This document shows positions 25,976 to 35,790 of a stretch of 64,000 nucleotides of DNA, piece after piece. Below the pieces are notes generated by a model. That model ran no database searches, was not told the origin of the DNA, and saw only the letters and a program-made list of their open reading frames with translations. The position numbers and the translations under genes were made by a program. Within the stretch, counting starts at the first letter, position 1, and each line of letters begins with the position of its first letter. The DNA is from Nonlabens tegetincola (GTDB lineage: Bacteria > Bacteroidota > Bacteroidia > Flavobacteriales > Flavobacteriaceae): contig NZ_MQVV01000016.1 of assembly GCF_002954355.1 (NCBI RefSeq), positions 62,001 to 126,000 of the forward strand, written 5' to 3'.

Positions 25976-26644
25976 CTATACCGATGTTGATTGTTGTGGA
26001 TTTGGATTTGTTAAATGTTGTTGATAATTCTTAAGTTGAATTAGTTCTTGTTCATTCCTTTCAATTGTTTTTTTATAATGCTTTATAATTTCTTGCGTTA
26101 ATGATTCAGCCTTTGAAATTTTGGAATTACGCTTGCGCATTTTGTTTGTTAATCTACTGATGTAGAAGAAAACTAATGCTATGATTATAAATATGACACC
26201 AAAACCGATAATTGTATAAATCAATTCCTTCTCTATGGTTATTTCAAATGATTTATTAAGATTTTGAATAAACTGCTCAAATGTAAATTGAGAGTTTTCT
26301 TGAGCCATTAGATAAACTGAATTTTTCATTGTGAAACCAGCCATTTCAGCATACTCACTTTTGACGGAATCTATCAATTCCTTTTTAAACTGCTCATCTT
26401 GTAATAGGACTTCAGGATTTACTACTAGTAATAATCCAATTATTAATATTCCTATGCCTAGTAATAAGAATAAGGTTCTTTTAATAAATAAATAACTAGT
26501 TCCAAACCATCTAGTAAATCTAGATCCTGAAATGATTGAATCAAGTTCTTCAAGTTGATTGTGGGTCGCTTTTAATTCAGCCTGATATTCTATTTTGTTT
26601 AATAAAATATCATTTATTTCTTGTATTCTGTTCATTGATTGCAT
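25976..26644 (-). CDS. Two-helix membrane protein with coiled coils, unknown
   Basis: A 222-residue protein. Residues ~1-40 form an amphipathic helix; a first membrane segment (LFLLLGIGILIIGLLLVV) lies at ~58-76; a helical loop of about 60 residues follows; a second membrane segment (IIGFGVIFIIIALVFFYI) lies at ~145-163; and a C-terminal coiled coil rich in Lys/Glu/Gln follows. I recognise no family. A second ATG at 26635 is equally possible as start. It is flanked by intergenic spaces of over 100 bases on both sides. Confidence 0.65.
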   Translation of the reverse strand: MQSMNRIQEINDILLNKIEYQAELKATHNQLEELDSIISGSRFTRWFGTSYLFIKRTLFLLLGIGILIIGLLLVVNPEVLLQDEQFKKELIDSVKSEYAEMAGFTMKNSVYLMAQENSQFTFEQFIQNLNKSFEITIEKELIYTIIGFGVIFIIIALVFFYISRLTNKMRKRNSKISKAESLTQEIIKHYKKTIERNEQELIQLKNYQQHLTNPNPQQSTSV

Positions 26645-26761
26645 TTTATCAAGATAATTTATTTTAATGATATTGATGTTCTCACAATAAAGAAAGAATA
26701 ATAGAATACACTTTGAATTCTATAGTGTGTCTTAGCTTTAATGTAGTCCTTGTTATCTCAG

Positions 26762-27034
26762 TTATTTTGTTTTCTCGATAACTTCAATGATGTCTTTTCC
26801 CAGATAATTAGTCCAAATACCATTTTTGTATTCTATCACTCCTTCTTTGCTATGGTAAAAGGTAGTACCCATTCCTTCTTTAGTTTCAATACCTACTAAA
26901 TAGTCAGGTATGCATATAGTCTCGCCATTGTTTTCTATTTCGGTATAACCTGAGTCGCAAGTATCGCTATCACAGGAATTCAAGGAAATTAACATTAGCG
27001 CAAATAAGCCAAAGGCAATAACTTTTCTTTTCAT
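26762..27034 (-). CDS. Small lipoprotein, unknown
   Basis: A 90-residue protein with a type-II signal peptide: MKRKVIAFGLFALMLISLNS followed by Cys21, which fits the lipobox. The mature part begins with an Asp/Ser/Cys-rich stretch (DSDTCDSGYTE), so two further cysteines may form a disulfide. No family recognised. Its own start is preceded by an AT-rich leader. Confidence 0.75.
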   Translation of the reverse strand: MKRKVIAFGLFALMLISLNSCDSDTCDSGYTEIENNGETICIPDYLVGIETKEGMGTTFYHSKEGVIEYKNGIWTNYLGKDIIEVIEKTK

Positions 27035-27211
27035 TTTAATTTAATTACTTCAGTTCCTACGGTTTTGGATACTGTTTAGACAAATACATTTAAAAGGTGC
27101 AACCGTTATACAATTGCAGGTACATATACAGGTTCAAAAACAAGTTTGTGGTGTAGGGCATGAAGGTTGGTCATTGTTAGGTAACTCAAATTTATAACAC
27201 TTTGGTTAAAT

Positions 27212-27237
27212 AAAAATACCCCAAAACGGGTATTTTT
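27212..27237. terminator. Bidirectional terminator hairpin with no obvious gene to serve
   Basis: AAAAATACCC pairs with GGGTATTTTT around a CAAAAC loop, with A/T runs on both ends. The nearest gene ends are far away or already have another terminator. Confidence 0.75.
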
Positions 27238-27378
27238 TGACCAGGATTTCAACAATCAGCCTTGCTAGCCTCTTGTTCTCAGAATCTTCCTTTTATCTAA
27301 TTACATTCTTGCAAAACACTTATAAGCAGTTAGTTGAAATCAATCATTCTCTTAACAATAACCAATACAGTTTTAAAA

Positions 27379-27407
27379 AAAGAGCCGTTTTTAATAAACA
27401 GCTCTTT
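27379..27407 (-). terminator. Terminator of the methylmalonyl-CoA mutase operon
   Basis: AAAGAGC pairs with GCTCTTT, with an inner GTTT/AAAC continuation. On the minus strand the stem is followed by a T run. It lies 43 bases after the large-subunit stop. Confidence 0.8.
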
Positions 27408-27449
27408 CATCATTCATAGATGTTAAAAAACACCTATACAAATTCCTTT

Positions 27450-29624
27450 TTATTCTGGGTGATTACCCAACAGTAGGTTAAGGATATCAATTGCAGCATC
27501 GCTTATTTTGGTTCCAGGTCCAAAAACTGCCGCCACGCCAGCATCAAACAAGAACTGATAGTCCTTTCTAGGGATCACACCACCTACAATAATCATGATG
27601 TCATCACGACCGTACTTTTTAAGTTCTTCCATCACTTGCGGTACAAGCGTTTTGTGACCAGCAGCAAGGGATGACACACCTAGTACATGAACATCGTTTT
27701 CTACAGCTTGTTTAGCAGCTTCAGCTGGAGTTTGAAACAGTGGTCCTATATCCACGTCAAAACCTACATCAGCATATCCTGTAGCGACTACTTTGGCGCC
27801 ACGATCGTGACCGTCTTGACCCATTTTGGCAATCATAATTCGTGGTCTACGGCCTTCTTCTTGTGCAAATTGGTCTGCTAGTTGTTGCGCTTTCGCGAAA
27901 GCGTGATCATTCATAATCTCTTTTTTATAAACGCCTTGTACACTCTTGATCTGTGCTCGATAACGGCCAAATTCTTTTTCCAGCGCATCAGAAATCTCAC
28001 CCAAGGTAGCGCGGTGTTTTGCAGCTTGTACTGCAAGCTCCAATAAATTGTGTTCACCCGTTTTAGCAGCTTGTGTAAGTGCTTGTAAAGCGTTTTGTAC
28101 TGCAGCCTCGTCACGACTAGCACGTATTTGCGACAGTCGTTCTATTTGTTCATTACGTACCGCGGTATTATCAACCTCAAGTGTATCGATCAAGTCCTCG
28201 TCGGGACTAGGGTATTTATTTACTCCTACAATAGTATCAATTCCCGAATCTATACGGGCTTGTTTTCTAGCAGCGGCTTCTTCAATTCTCATTTTAGGAA
28301 TACCAGCCTCAATAGCTTTGGTCATTCCGCCTAGTTCTTCAACTTCTTCAATAAGTTGCCACGCCTTGTGAGCGATCTCGTGCGTGAGTTTTTCTACGTA
28401 GTAGGATCCAGCCCAAGGATCTACCGTTTTAGTAATGCCTGTTTCTTCTTGTAAAAACAACTGGGTATTACGAGCTATTCGTGCGCTAAAATCGGTAGGC
28501 AAGGCAATGGCTTCATCCAGTGCATTGGTGTGCAAACTTTGTGTTCCACCAAAGGCTGCTGCTGCAGCTTCAATCGTAGTACGAGCTACATTGTTAAATG
28601 GATCTTGCTCAGTAAGTGACCAACCACTAGTCTGACAGTGCGTGCGCAGTGCAAGTGATTTGGCATTTTTAGGTTCAAATTGTTTGATCATTTTGGCCCA
28701 AAGCATGCGCGCTGCACGCATTTTGGCGATTTCCATAAAGTGATTCATTCCAATCGCCCAGAAAAAGGACAATCTAGGAGCAAAGGAATCTATATCCAGT
28801 CCAGCGGCTAGTCCCTTGCGCACATATTCTAATCCATCTGATAGGGTATAGGCTAGCTCTAGGTCACTAGTAGCACCAGCTTCATACATATGATAACCCG
28901 ATATGGATATCGAATTAAATTTAGGCATGTTTTTACTAGTGTATTCAAAAATATCTGAGATAATTTTCATACTAGGAGTAGGAGGATAGATGTACGTATT
29001 ACGCACCATAAACTCCTTTAAAATATCATTTTGAATGGTTCCGGCTAGGTCATTTTGATCCACGCCTTGTTCCATAGCGGCCACAATATAAAAGGCCATA
29101 ATCGGTAGCACAGCACCATTCATGGTCATGGAAACCGACATTTTATCTAAAGGTATACCATCAAAAAGGACTTTCATATCCTCAACACTATCAATAGCAA
29201 CACCAGCCTTACCTACATCACCTACTACACGATCGTGATCACTATCATAACCACGGTGTGTTGCCAGGTCAAAGGCTACAGACAACCCTTTTTGTCCAGC
29301 AGCGAGGTTACGTCTATAAAAGGCATTAGATTCTGTCGCACTAGAAAACCCAGCGTATTGACGTACTGTCCATGGTCTTCTTACATACATGGTAGAGTAG
29401 GGACCACGCAAGTTGGGCGCTATTCCTGCTACAAAATCACGATGTTCAACATCATCAATATCATCGGGTGAATAATTGGTTTTTATGGCGATACCTTCGG
29501 CAGTGTCAAAACTCGCAGCGCTTGCCACTTTTTTTGAGTCGCCGTTAAAATCTATTTCTAATAGTGAAAGGTCTTTTCTTTTCATTTGTGTGTGCTGTAA
29601 GTAGGCTTTTACTCCAGTTTTCAA
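27450..29624 (-). CDS. mutB: Methylmalonyl-CoA mutase large (catalytic, B12-binding) subunit
   Basis: A 724-residue subunit interconverting succinyl-CoA and (R)-methylmalonyl-CoA with adenosylcobalamin. The N-terminal barrel binds CoA ([20 protein letters not shown]; Tyr/Arg residues of the active site). The C-terminal cobalamin domain has the DGHDRG motif (~603-608, base-off His ligand), then SSLAAGH and VIVGG-type IIVGGVIP. The palindrome (27888-27903) is read as AFAKA near residue 575, in the linker just ahead of the B12 domain. It follows mutA directly, without a gap. Confidence 0.97.
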   Translation of the reverse strand: MKTGVKAYLQHTQMKRKDLSLLEIDFNGDSKKVASAASFDTAEGIAIKTNYSPDDIDDVEHRDFVAGIAPNLRGPYSTMYVRRPWTVRQYAGFSSATESNAFYRRNLAAGQKGLSVAFDLATHRGYDSDHDRVVGDVGKAGVAIDSVEDMKVLFDGIPLDKMSVSMTMNGAVLPIMAFYIVAAMEQGVDQNDLAGTIQNDILKEFMVRNTYIYPPTPSMKIISDIFEYTSKNMPKFNSISISGYHMYEAGATSDLELAYTLSDGLEYVRKGLAAGLDIDSFAPRLSFFWAIGMNHFMEIAKMRAARMLWAKMIKQFEPKNAKSLALRTHCQTSGWSLTEQDPFNNVARTTIEAAAAAFGGTQSLHTNALDEAIALPTDFSARIARNTQLFLQEETGITKTVDPWAGSYYVEKLTHEIAHKAWQLIEEVEELGGMTKAIEAGIPKMRIEEAAARKQARIDSGIDTIVGVNKYPSPDEDLIDTLEVDNTAVRNEQIERLSQIRASRDEAAVQNALQALTQAAKTGEHNLLELAVQAAKHRATLGEISDALEKEFGRYRAQIKSVQGVYKKEIMNDHAFAKAQQLADQFAQEEGRRPRIMIAKMGQDGHDRGAKVVATGYADVGFDVDIGPLFQTPAEAAKQAVENDVHVLGVSSLAAGHKTLVPQVMEELKKYGRDDIMIIVGGVIPRKDYQFLFDAGVAAVFGPGTKISDAAIDILNLLLGNHPE
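27888..27903. repeat. 16-bp palindrome copy 6 (inside mutB)
   Basis: Perfect copy, read as AFAKA in [14 protein letters not shown], in the linker between the mutase barrel and the cobalamin-binding domain. Confidence 0.95.
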
Positions 29625-30989
29625 TTAGGCTTGTTTCTCAAAATCTTCTGCCAGTCGTTTAGGGACGATAGGAGCGATGAGTGTTTTTCTAGGTTTGGTT
29701 TTTACATAAGGATACAGCTCGTATTCCTCTTGCATTCCTTGATCCTGATTAGGGTATTTATTTACGCCTACAAGAACTCTTTGCCCTGTTTCTATTGCCT
29801 CGCGTTCTTTGGCATCACTTTCTTTGAGTTTGCGCTGCACCGTACCGTCAAACAAAGCTTGTACAAATCCGCCGGCTTTTTCTACTTCCTTAAACAAGTT
29901 ATTGGCTTTCTCGGCTAGTTGTTTGGTAAGGTCTTCTATAAAATAAGCGCCATCGGCAGCATTGTGAATTTTATCAAAGTAAGCTTCGTCTTTAAGTACT
30001 AGCAACTGATTGCGCGCTATACGTGTTCCAAATTCATTTTCTTTATTGAAAAAAGCGTCGTACGGTAGGTTATAGATCGTATCGCAGCCACCTAATACAG
30101 CACTCATACACTCGGTTGTGGTGCGCAGCATGTTTACGTTATAGTCTAATAAGGATTTGTTACGCAGGCTAGGCGATGCGGTGATGTACGCTTCTAACTC
30201 CAGTCCATAGGCTTTACCTAACGACTTGGTTACTAATCGATAAGCGCGGTATTTGGCAATGTTCATGAAGTAATCGCTGCCTATCGCGGTATCGATGTTG
30301 ATTCTTTTTTCCGCTTTCGCGAAAGCGGATATCATATCATACTGTTCTAGGTGATTCAAATACTCATTTAAATGAGCCATATAGTAAGCCAGTTCCTGCA
30401 CGGCAGAAGCACCTGCTTGCTGATACAAAATAGTGTTTACCGTAATATTTGAAAAATAACCTGGATGTTGTAGAAGAAAGGCCAACCATTTTTCATGATC
30501 GGGTTTTAAGTTTTCAAACCAATTACCGTCACTCGCTAATTGATTGATGATATCCAAATGAACATAGCATTTAGGTTGTGCTTGTTGCAATTTTTCTAAA
30601 AACGCAAGGTCCAAAAACTGTGGATGCACTTGAATACCTACACTGGGTAAATCCTTAAACAACACTTCTATATCGATTGAGTTGTTAGGTATAATAAAAA
30701 GTACGCCTTCGGCACCTCGAGACAATGCGTCCTTAGCCTTTTCATTGGCTACAGCGGCATCACCTGCATAAATAGATTGGGAAATGTACCAACTGCCTGT
30801 TTGCGTAGCACGAGTAGGTACTTGAATAGGAGTGGCGTCATCACTGTGATAAAAAGGTTTGATATCAATACCTTCGGCAGTATGCGTGATTAAGGTCTCG
30901 TTATAGTCGGCACCTTTAAGATCTACATGTATTTTTTGTTTCCATTCCTTGGCGGTAACCGGTGAAAATTCTTCAAATAATTTACTCAT
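29625..30989 (-). CDS. mutA: Methylmalonyl-CoA mutase small subunit
   Basis: A 454-residue partner homologous to the barrel of the large subunit but without a cobalamin-binding domain: the chain ends soon after VLVGVNKYPNQDQ. This is the compact form usual in Bacteroidota. It is structural rather than catalytic in characterised heterodimers. The palindrome (30312-30327) reads AFAKA at about residue 222 (MISAFAKAEKRIN). The start overlaps the divIC stop by 8 bases. Confidence 0.95.
   Translation of the reverse strand: MSKLFEEFSPVTAKEWKQKIHVDLKGADYNETLITHTAEGIDIKPFYHSDDATPIQVPTRATQTGSWYISQSIYAGDAAVANEKAKDALSRGAEGVLFIIPNNSIDIEVLFKDLPSVGIQVHPQFLDLAFLEKLQQAQPKCYVHLDIINQLASDGNWFENLKPDHEKWLAFLLQHPGYFSNITVNTILYQQAGASAVQELAYYMAHLNEYLNHLEQYDMISAFAKAEKRINIDTAIGSDYFMNIAKYRAYRLVTKSLGKAYGLELEAYITASPSLRNKSLLDYNVNMLRTTTECMSAVLGGCDTIYNLPYDAFFNKENEFGTRIARNQLLVLKDEAYFDKIHNAADGAYFIEDLTKQLAEKANNLFKEVEKAGGFVQALFDGTVQRKLKESDAKEREAIETGQRVLVGVNKYPNQDQGMQEEYELYPYVKTKPRKTLIAPIVPKRLAEDFEKQA
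30312..30327. repeat. 16-bp palindrome copy 7 (inside mutA)
   Basis: Perfect copy, read as AFAKA. Copies 6 and 7 fall in the two paralogous mutase subunits but at non-equivalent sites. Confidence 0.95.
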
Positions 30990-31317
30990 TCTCTTTTTGT
31001 TTAACAGAGTCTGGATGTTCTATGATAAAAACTTCTTCGTTTTGTTTTTTCATTAAGTAGCGTTCTCTAGCAAATTTTTCTAGACCTTTTTGCGTACTTA
31101 ATTGACTGATGCGTGCACTGTCGCGTTTGATACCTTTTCTAAAAAAGGCAGCATTTTGCTCTTTCTCGGCAATTTGCTTATCGATTTCGTAATGAGAGGT
31201 AAACCAGGCATTGGCATCTAGAAATAAAATCCACACAATAAAAAACAAGCTTATAAGCACATACTTGTTGCTAAAAAACTGGTAGTATTTATTCTTTTTG
31301 ATGGATTTCCAATTCAT
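30982..31317 (-). CDS. FtsB/DivIC-type septum formation initiator
   Basis: A 111-residue bitopic membrane protein: membrane helix at ~17-35 (YVLISLFFIVWILFLD), then a periplasmic coiled coil (EIDKQIAEKEQNAAFFRKGI), then the conserved LEKFARERYLMKKQNEEVFI ending of the DivIC/FtsB family. It joins the FtsQ/FtsL complex at the division septum. It sits between udk and mutA in one operon. Confidence 0.92.
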   Translation of the reverse strand: MNWKSIKKNKYYQFFSNKYVLISLFFIVWILFLDANAWFTSHYEIDKQIAEKEQNAAFFRKGIKRDSARISQLSTQKGLEKFARERYLMKKQNEEVFIIEHPDSVKQKENE

Positions 31318-31336
31318 ACCTCACTAAAATAAGCAA

Positions 31337-31945
31337 TTAGGCTATTTTTTGATCAATAATAGTGCGTAAAATTTTAACACCTACTTTATTAAAACGATTG
31401 GTAGGTATGATCACATCGGCATAGGCCTTTGTAGGTTCAATAAATTGTTGGTGCATAGGTTTTAAGGTGTTTTGATAACGTTCTAGCACCTCGTTCATAT
31501 CGCGGCCTCGATCTACAATATCTCGTTTTAACCTGCGAATTAATCGCTCGTCACTGTCACAGTCTATATAAACCTTGATATCAAATAGCTTACGTATTTT
31601 AGGCATTGTAAGAATAAGAATACCTTCTACAATTATAACTTGGCTAGGAGCTGTAGGAACAGTCTCGCCCGTACGATTGTGATCTACAAAGGAATAAATA
31701 GGCTGGTCAATCGTAATTCCTTTACGCAGTTGTTTGATGTGCTTTTCCAATAAATCAAAATCAATACTTTCTGGATGATCAAAATTGATTTTTACTCGTT
31801 CTTCATAACTCAAATGACTAGTGTCCTTGTAATAACTGTCTTGTGAGATGACAGTAACCTCATTCTCTGGGAATTCATGGACCATTTGTTGTACAACAGT
31901 GGTTTTACCGCTACCTGTTCCTCCTGCTACGCCTATTATTAGCAT
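31337..31945 (-). CDS. udk: Uridine kinase
   Basis: A 202-residue P-loop kinase phosphorylating uridine and cytidine with ATP or GTP in pyrimidine salvage. Walker A is GVAGGTGSGKTT (5-16). The family blocks ISQDSYYKD, NFDHPESIDFDLL and the lid RRLKRDIVDRGRD are all present. It is first gene of the udk-divIC-mutA-mutB operon, with a -7 element at 31962. Confidence 0.96.
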   Translation of the reverse strand: MLIIGVAGGTGSGKTTVVQQMVHEFPENEVTVISQDSYYKDTSHLSYEERVKINFDHPESIDFDLLEKHIKQLRKGITIDQPIYSFVDHNRTGETVPTAPSQVIIVEGILILTMPKIRKLFDIKVYIDCDSDERLIRRLKRDIVDRGRDMNEVLERYQNTLKPMHQQFIEPTKAYADVIIPTNRFNKVGVKILRTIIDQKIA

Positions 31946-31961
31946 GTTAATTTTGTTTTTG

Positions 31962-31969
31962 CAAAAATA
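31962..31969 (-). promoter_or_regulatory. -7 promoter element of the udk operon
   Basis: TATTTTTG fits TAnnTTTG, 16 bases upstream of the udk ATG. The -33 element is unclear. Confidence 0.5.
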
Positions 31970-32125
31970 GGATTTTGTTAGGTGACGACCACGTTAATTT
32001 ACACGTGCTTTGATAAAAACTATTGACAGTTTTCTGAGTCGTTCTTTTGGAATTGTTCATAAGAAATGAAGGCGAGCTTTTTAAGAACCGATAAAGCGAT
32101 TTATTTTAGCCTAAAGCCGTTTTTT

Positions 32126-32791
32126 ATGTCTATTAAATTAGATCCTAGTTGGAAGGAAATGCTGCGCGAGGAAATTGATGCGCCGTACTTTGAGGAACTT
32201 ACTGATTACGTTAGAAAAGAATACGAGGAACACACATGCTATCCACCAGGAAGCAAAATATTTGCAGCGCTAGATCGCACTCCGTTTGAAGAGGTTAAAG
32301 TCGTTATTATAGGTCAGGATCCTTATCACGGACCAGGGCAAGCTAATGGTTTATGCTTTTCTGTAGCTGATGGTATTGCACATCCGCCTAGCTTGATTAA
32401 TATTTTTAAAGAAATAACTACCGATTTACAAAGACCTTATCCCAAATCGGGTAATCTAGAACGATGGGCAGATCAAGGTGTTCTACTCTTAAATGCCGTA
32501 CTCACAGTAAGAGCTGGACAAGCTGGTAGTCATCAAAAAATAGGCTGGGAACGATTCACAGATGCTATAATTAAAAAAATAGCTGATGAAAGAGAAGGAG
32601 TGGTGTTTATGCTTTGGGGTGGCTATGCTAAAAAGAAAGCCAAATGGATCGATAAAAAGAAACACCTTATTCTAGAAAGTGGTCATCCTAGTCCATTGAG
32701 TGCCAACAGAGGTTATTGGTTTGGAAACCGACATTTTTCAAAATGCAATCAGTATTTACGAGAGCAAATGAAAGAACCTATTGATTTTTAA
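32126..32791 (+). CDS. ung: Uracil-DNA glycosylase (family 1)
   Basis: A 221-residue enzyme excising uracil from DNA. Motif A GQDPYHGPGQANGLCFS contains the catalytic Asp (~residue 65). Motif B HPSPLSANRG is present with its catalytic His. The ATG at 32126 gives the family start (SIKLDPSWKEML); an in-frame ATG at 32066 would add 20 residues not seen in relatives. It is a single gene, convergent with lptD. Confidence 0.96.
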   Translation: MSIKLDPSWKEMLREEIDAPYFEELTDYVRKEYEEHTCYPPGSKIFAALDRTPFEEVKVVIIGQDPYHGPGQANGLCFSVADGIAHPPSLINIFKEITTDLQRPYPKSGNLERWADQGVLLLNAVLTVRAGQAGSHQKIGWERFTDAIIKKIADEREGVVFMLWGGYAKKKAKWIDKKKHLILESGHPSPLSANRGYWFGNRHFSKCNQYLREQMKEPIDF

Positions 32792-32800
32792 AAGGCTTAC

Positions 32801-35508
32801 TTAAAATTGAGGATCTGGTTGACGACGTTGATCCCATTTAATATCACTAAGGGCGCTTGCCTTGATACCAATAAAGAAGAACCAAGATTGATTAGGACCA
32901 ATAGGTGTCCAGTTAAAACTCATTCTGAAACTTTCTAGATCTCTATTGAATCGTAGTGTCGTGAATGAAATACCATTGTTAGCAAAATCATAACCTGTGT
33001 TTCCTCCTACAGACCAACGCGGTGACAATTCCACATCACCACTCACCATTAAAGATTGACGGTTGATTTCATTTTGTCTTGCCGCATTATTATACGTCAT
33101 CGTATAAGCAATATTAAGACGCCACGGAATTTTAAAACGATAACGTTTTTCGTCAACATTCACTTCTTCTGGATCTTGCTTTTTGTTTTATAGTTTTCGG
33201 CATAATCCAGTGGTTTTCCAAAGAGGTCGTCCTCTCGACCACCTTGAGATAAAGATCTATTTTCTACTTTTTCATCACCAAGATCATCTTCTTCATCGTC
33301 CTCACTGCGAGTAAAGTCCTTGTCACTCAAGGTAAAGTTTAATCGAGCTCCAGCGTTGGTTAATCTAAACAAGCTACCACCGTTATTGATATTAAACTCA
33401 TCTACACGACGGTTGTTAGCGTCTAGAGCATAAGGATCTAGATTAGCATTTAAGTTTAAGTCAATCTTTTTAGTAATAGGAATTACTGCACTCATATTAA
33501 TGGGACTCCACTGCAAACTGTCACCAGCGAGGTTATAGGCTGTTTGAAAATTCAAACTTTTAATAAGTTGCACCTTTCTAGGTTCTGTTTTTGTGGTGTC
33601 TCGTTCTCGTACCTTAGCCTCTAGATTGTTTTGAACACCTATCCCTATTGAACTAGAGAAGTTGCGTCCTGGTGCGCCAAATAGGGTACGGTCAAATCGG
33701 CTCGCAAAACGTTCCTCAGGAAAAATATCTTGACCGCTTTCAGTAAGAACACGATCGTAATATTGATCAAAACTAGGATTTGCCGAATACGAAATATTAG
33801 GTCTTATCGTGTGACGTATAGCCTGATACTTTCCCTTTTTATTACTGTTTTCCCACAAACCATATATAGTAGTACCTACACTAGCACCATACCTGTATGT
33901 ACGATACGAATCAAAACCAGATAGCGTATCAATTTCAGTAGTGGCTAGGCCTTGATCATTAATCACCGCAGTAGTTTTAGTGGTTTGAAATACCCAAGTT
34001 TCTTCGTAATTGGCATTTGCCGAAACACTAAAAGGACCTACCTTAAAGTTAGTAGCAACTGGAATTGTGTGTCGAATACCGCTTTGCGCACCTTCAAACA
34101 TTCTATCAGATAGAAAATCCTCGTCAGTAGTAGTGATTCGGTTTTCAGCACGTACATTATACTGTAGATTGATGTTCTCGATAATCCCTTTCTTTGCACC
34201 GAATTTAGGAGCAAATGGGAAAACTCGAGAAACGCTTCCTTGAAAATTAGGTAGGTTCATGGTAACCTCACCAGTTTGTACTAACTGTGAATGAGTTACA
34301 CCTATATTAAAATTAACCTGAGGTTCTCCTTGAAAGGTTTTAGAATAATTAATCGAACTACTAAAATTGTTGTTTAAGGTAGCCGCTTGATTAATTTGGT
34401 TAAAGCTATTGCTATAAAATCTAGAACTACCTAGGTTTACACTAGCACTAAATCTAGAGTCTGGATTTGCCTTTGGATCCTGACTGTGTTGCCAGTTAAT
34501 GTTATAGATAGTCGATTTTCTAAAGTCTGAAAATCCGCGCTCACTTTGTACCTGATTTTCGTATGAAAATCTAAAATTACCATTGAAGCTGTATCTTTTG
34601 GCATAAGAGCTCTCTACTCGAAAACCATAACTACCATTAGTAAAATAATCACCTAATACGGTAAGATCCACATAATCATTAATAGCAAAATAATAACCAC
34701 CGTTTTGTAAAAAGTAACCCTGATTTACATTGTTACCAAAGCTGGGAACGATTACTCCACTTTTACGTTCCTCGGTCATTGGGAAATAAGCAAACGGTAA
34801 ACCTATAGGAGTAGGAACATCGGCAATCCACATATTGACAAGTCCTGTTACAATTTTCTTTTTAGGAACAAATTTGATCTTTTGAGCAAGAAAGTAGTAT
34901 TCTGGATTATCAGGATTTGACGAAGTAGTAAAACGAGCACGCTTCATGTAAAAAACAGAATCGTTCACTTTTTTAGTAGTCTCGGCAAATACATTAAACT
35001 CGCCTTGTGTAGTCCTTGAATTATAGGTAAGTGCTTTTTTAGAATCCTTATTAAAAATGATGCTATCTGGTTCTACGACATTAGTTCCTTGAGTAAAGAC
35101 AGGTTTTTGTTCATAGGCTTGAGTGCTGTCATTTACAATTCCATACGCAAACACATCACCTGTATTATTATCAATCACTATTTTACCAGCTTCAAGCTTG
35201 GTATCACCATATTCAATAATGGCATTATCATAGAGTGTAATAATATTGTTACGTCTATCGATACGCTTTCTACTAGCTTTTGAAACTAATTTATATTCTA
35301 AAAATGGTTTCTTTTCAGTTGTGGTACTATCTTTTTTAGTACTGTCTTGTGGTTTAATAAGGTCTTCTGCATTAACCTTAAGTTCCTTTTCTTCTTCAGG
35401 TTTTGGTTCTTCCTTTACTGGAATAGGCGTGTTGGAGCTAGGTAATTCCTGGCTCCAGCTGTAATTTAAAGCTGTTAAAAAGACGGTGAAAAATAAAAGT
35501 GTCCTCAA
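32801..35508 (-). CDS. lptD: LPS-assembly outer membrane protein LptD, split by a frameshift
   Basis: The beta-barrel component that inserts LPS into the outer leaflet. Two frames make up the gene. The upstream one (to a TGA ending at 33160) carries the signal peptide, the OstA-like periplasmic domain (GDTKLEAGKIVIDNNTGDVF) and most of the barrel (PFAYFPMTEERKSGVIVPSF). The second (32801-33163) carries the last barrel strands (NNAARQNEINRQSLM, FIGIKASALSDIKWDQRR). They join by a -1 shift in an A5 run near 33180, inside an acidic variable linker. Start: a TTG at 35508 gives a clean signal peptide; the frame is open to a TTG at 35571, but that lies in a promoter-like TAGTTTTG. LptD is expected to be essential, so the break may be an error or be read through. 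Confidence 0.88.
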
Positions 35509-35683
35509 TGGATGGTACAATCTTCTTATTAGTAATTTCGTTACAGAATAGTCTTGTTTTTGAAACGCCAAAACTACGTATAAATTTTGTAGGTAGATGA
35601 ATTAATTACAGGGATGTATACCGCAGGATAGATCCTATTGAATTACAGTAAGTTGGTAGAAGTACAATAAAGTTTGGTTATTA

Positions 35684-35699
35684 CGCTTTCGCGAAAGCG
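35684..35699. repeat. 16-bp palindrome copy 8 (intergenic, between lptD and amidase)
   Basis: Perfect copy extended by symmetric TA flanks to a 20-bp palindrome. It lies in the divergent promoter region, about 90 bases before the amidase ATG. Confidence 0.95.
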
Positions 35700-35790
35700 T
35701 ACCTATGAGCCAGCTTACCGTTATAAAATGGTATAACAATTGTATAAAGCAAATAACAAGTACGTTAATAAGGAAAACGAATTCGATTTT

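Larger units (their letters stand above)
27035..27449. other. Intergenic region with two terminators
   Basis: About 415 bases without a credible gene. It holds two hairpins (27212-27237 and 27379-27407, listed separately). The part between 27060 and 27200 presumably carries the lipoprotein promoter. An open frame at 27237-27419 on the plus strand starts inside a terminator and looks non-coding. Confidence 0.6.

Noticed and set aside
27237-27419. 60-codon open frame on the plus strand
   Set aside because: It starts in the T-run of a terminator and runs through the next terminator; no protein-like features.
28048-28635. Several open frames on the plus strand across mutB
   Set aside because: They are antisense to a strongly conserved gene, have Ser/Cys-rich low-quality translations, and mirror its codon usage; treated as shadows.
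35509-35571. Upstream extension of LptD from a TTG at 35571
   Set aside because: The TTG is part of a TAGTTTTG promoter-like element and the added residues are not signal-peptide-like; a TTG at 35508 gives a normal signal peptide.
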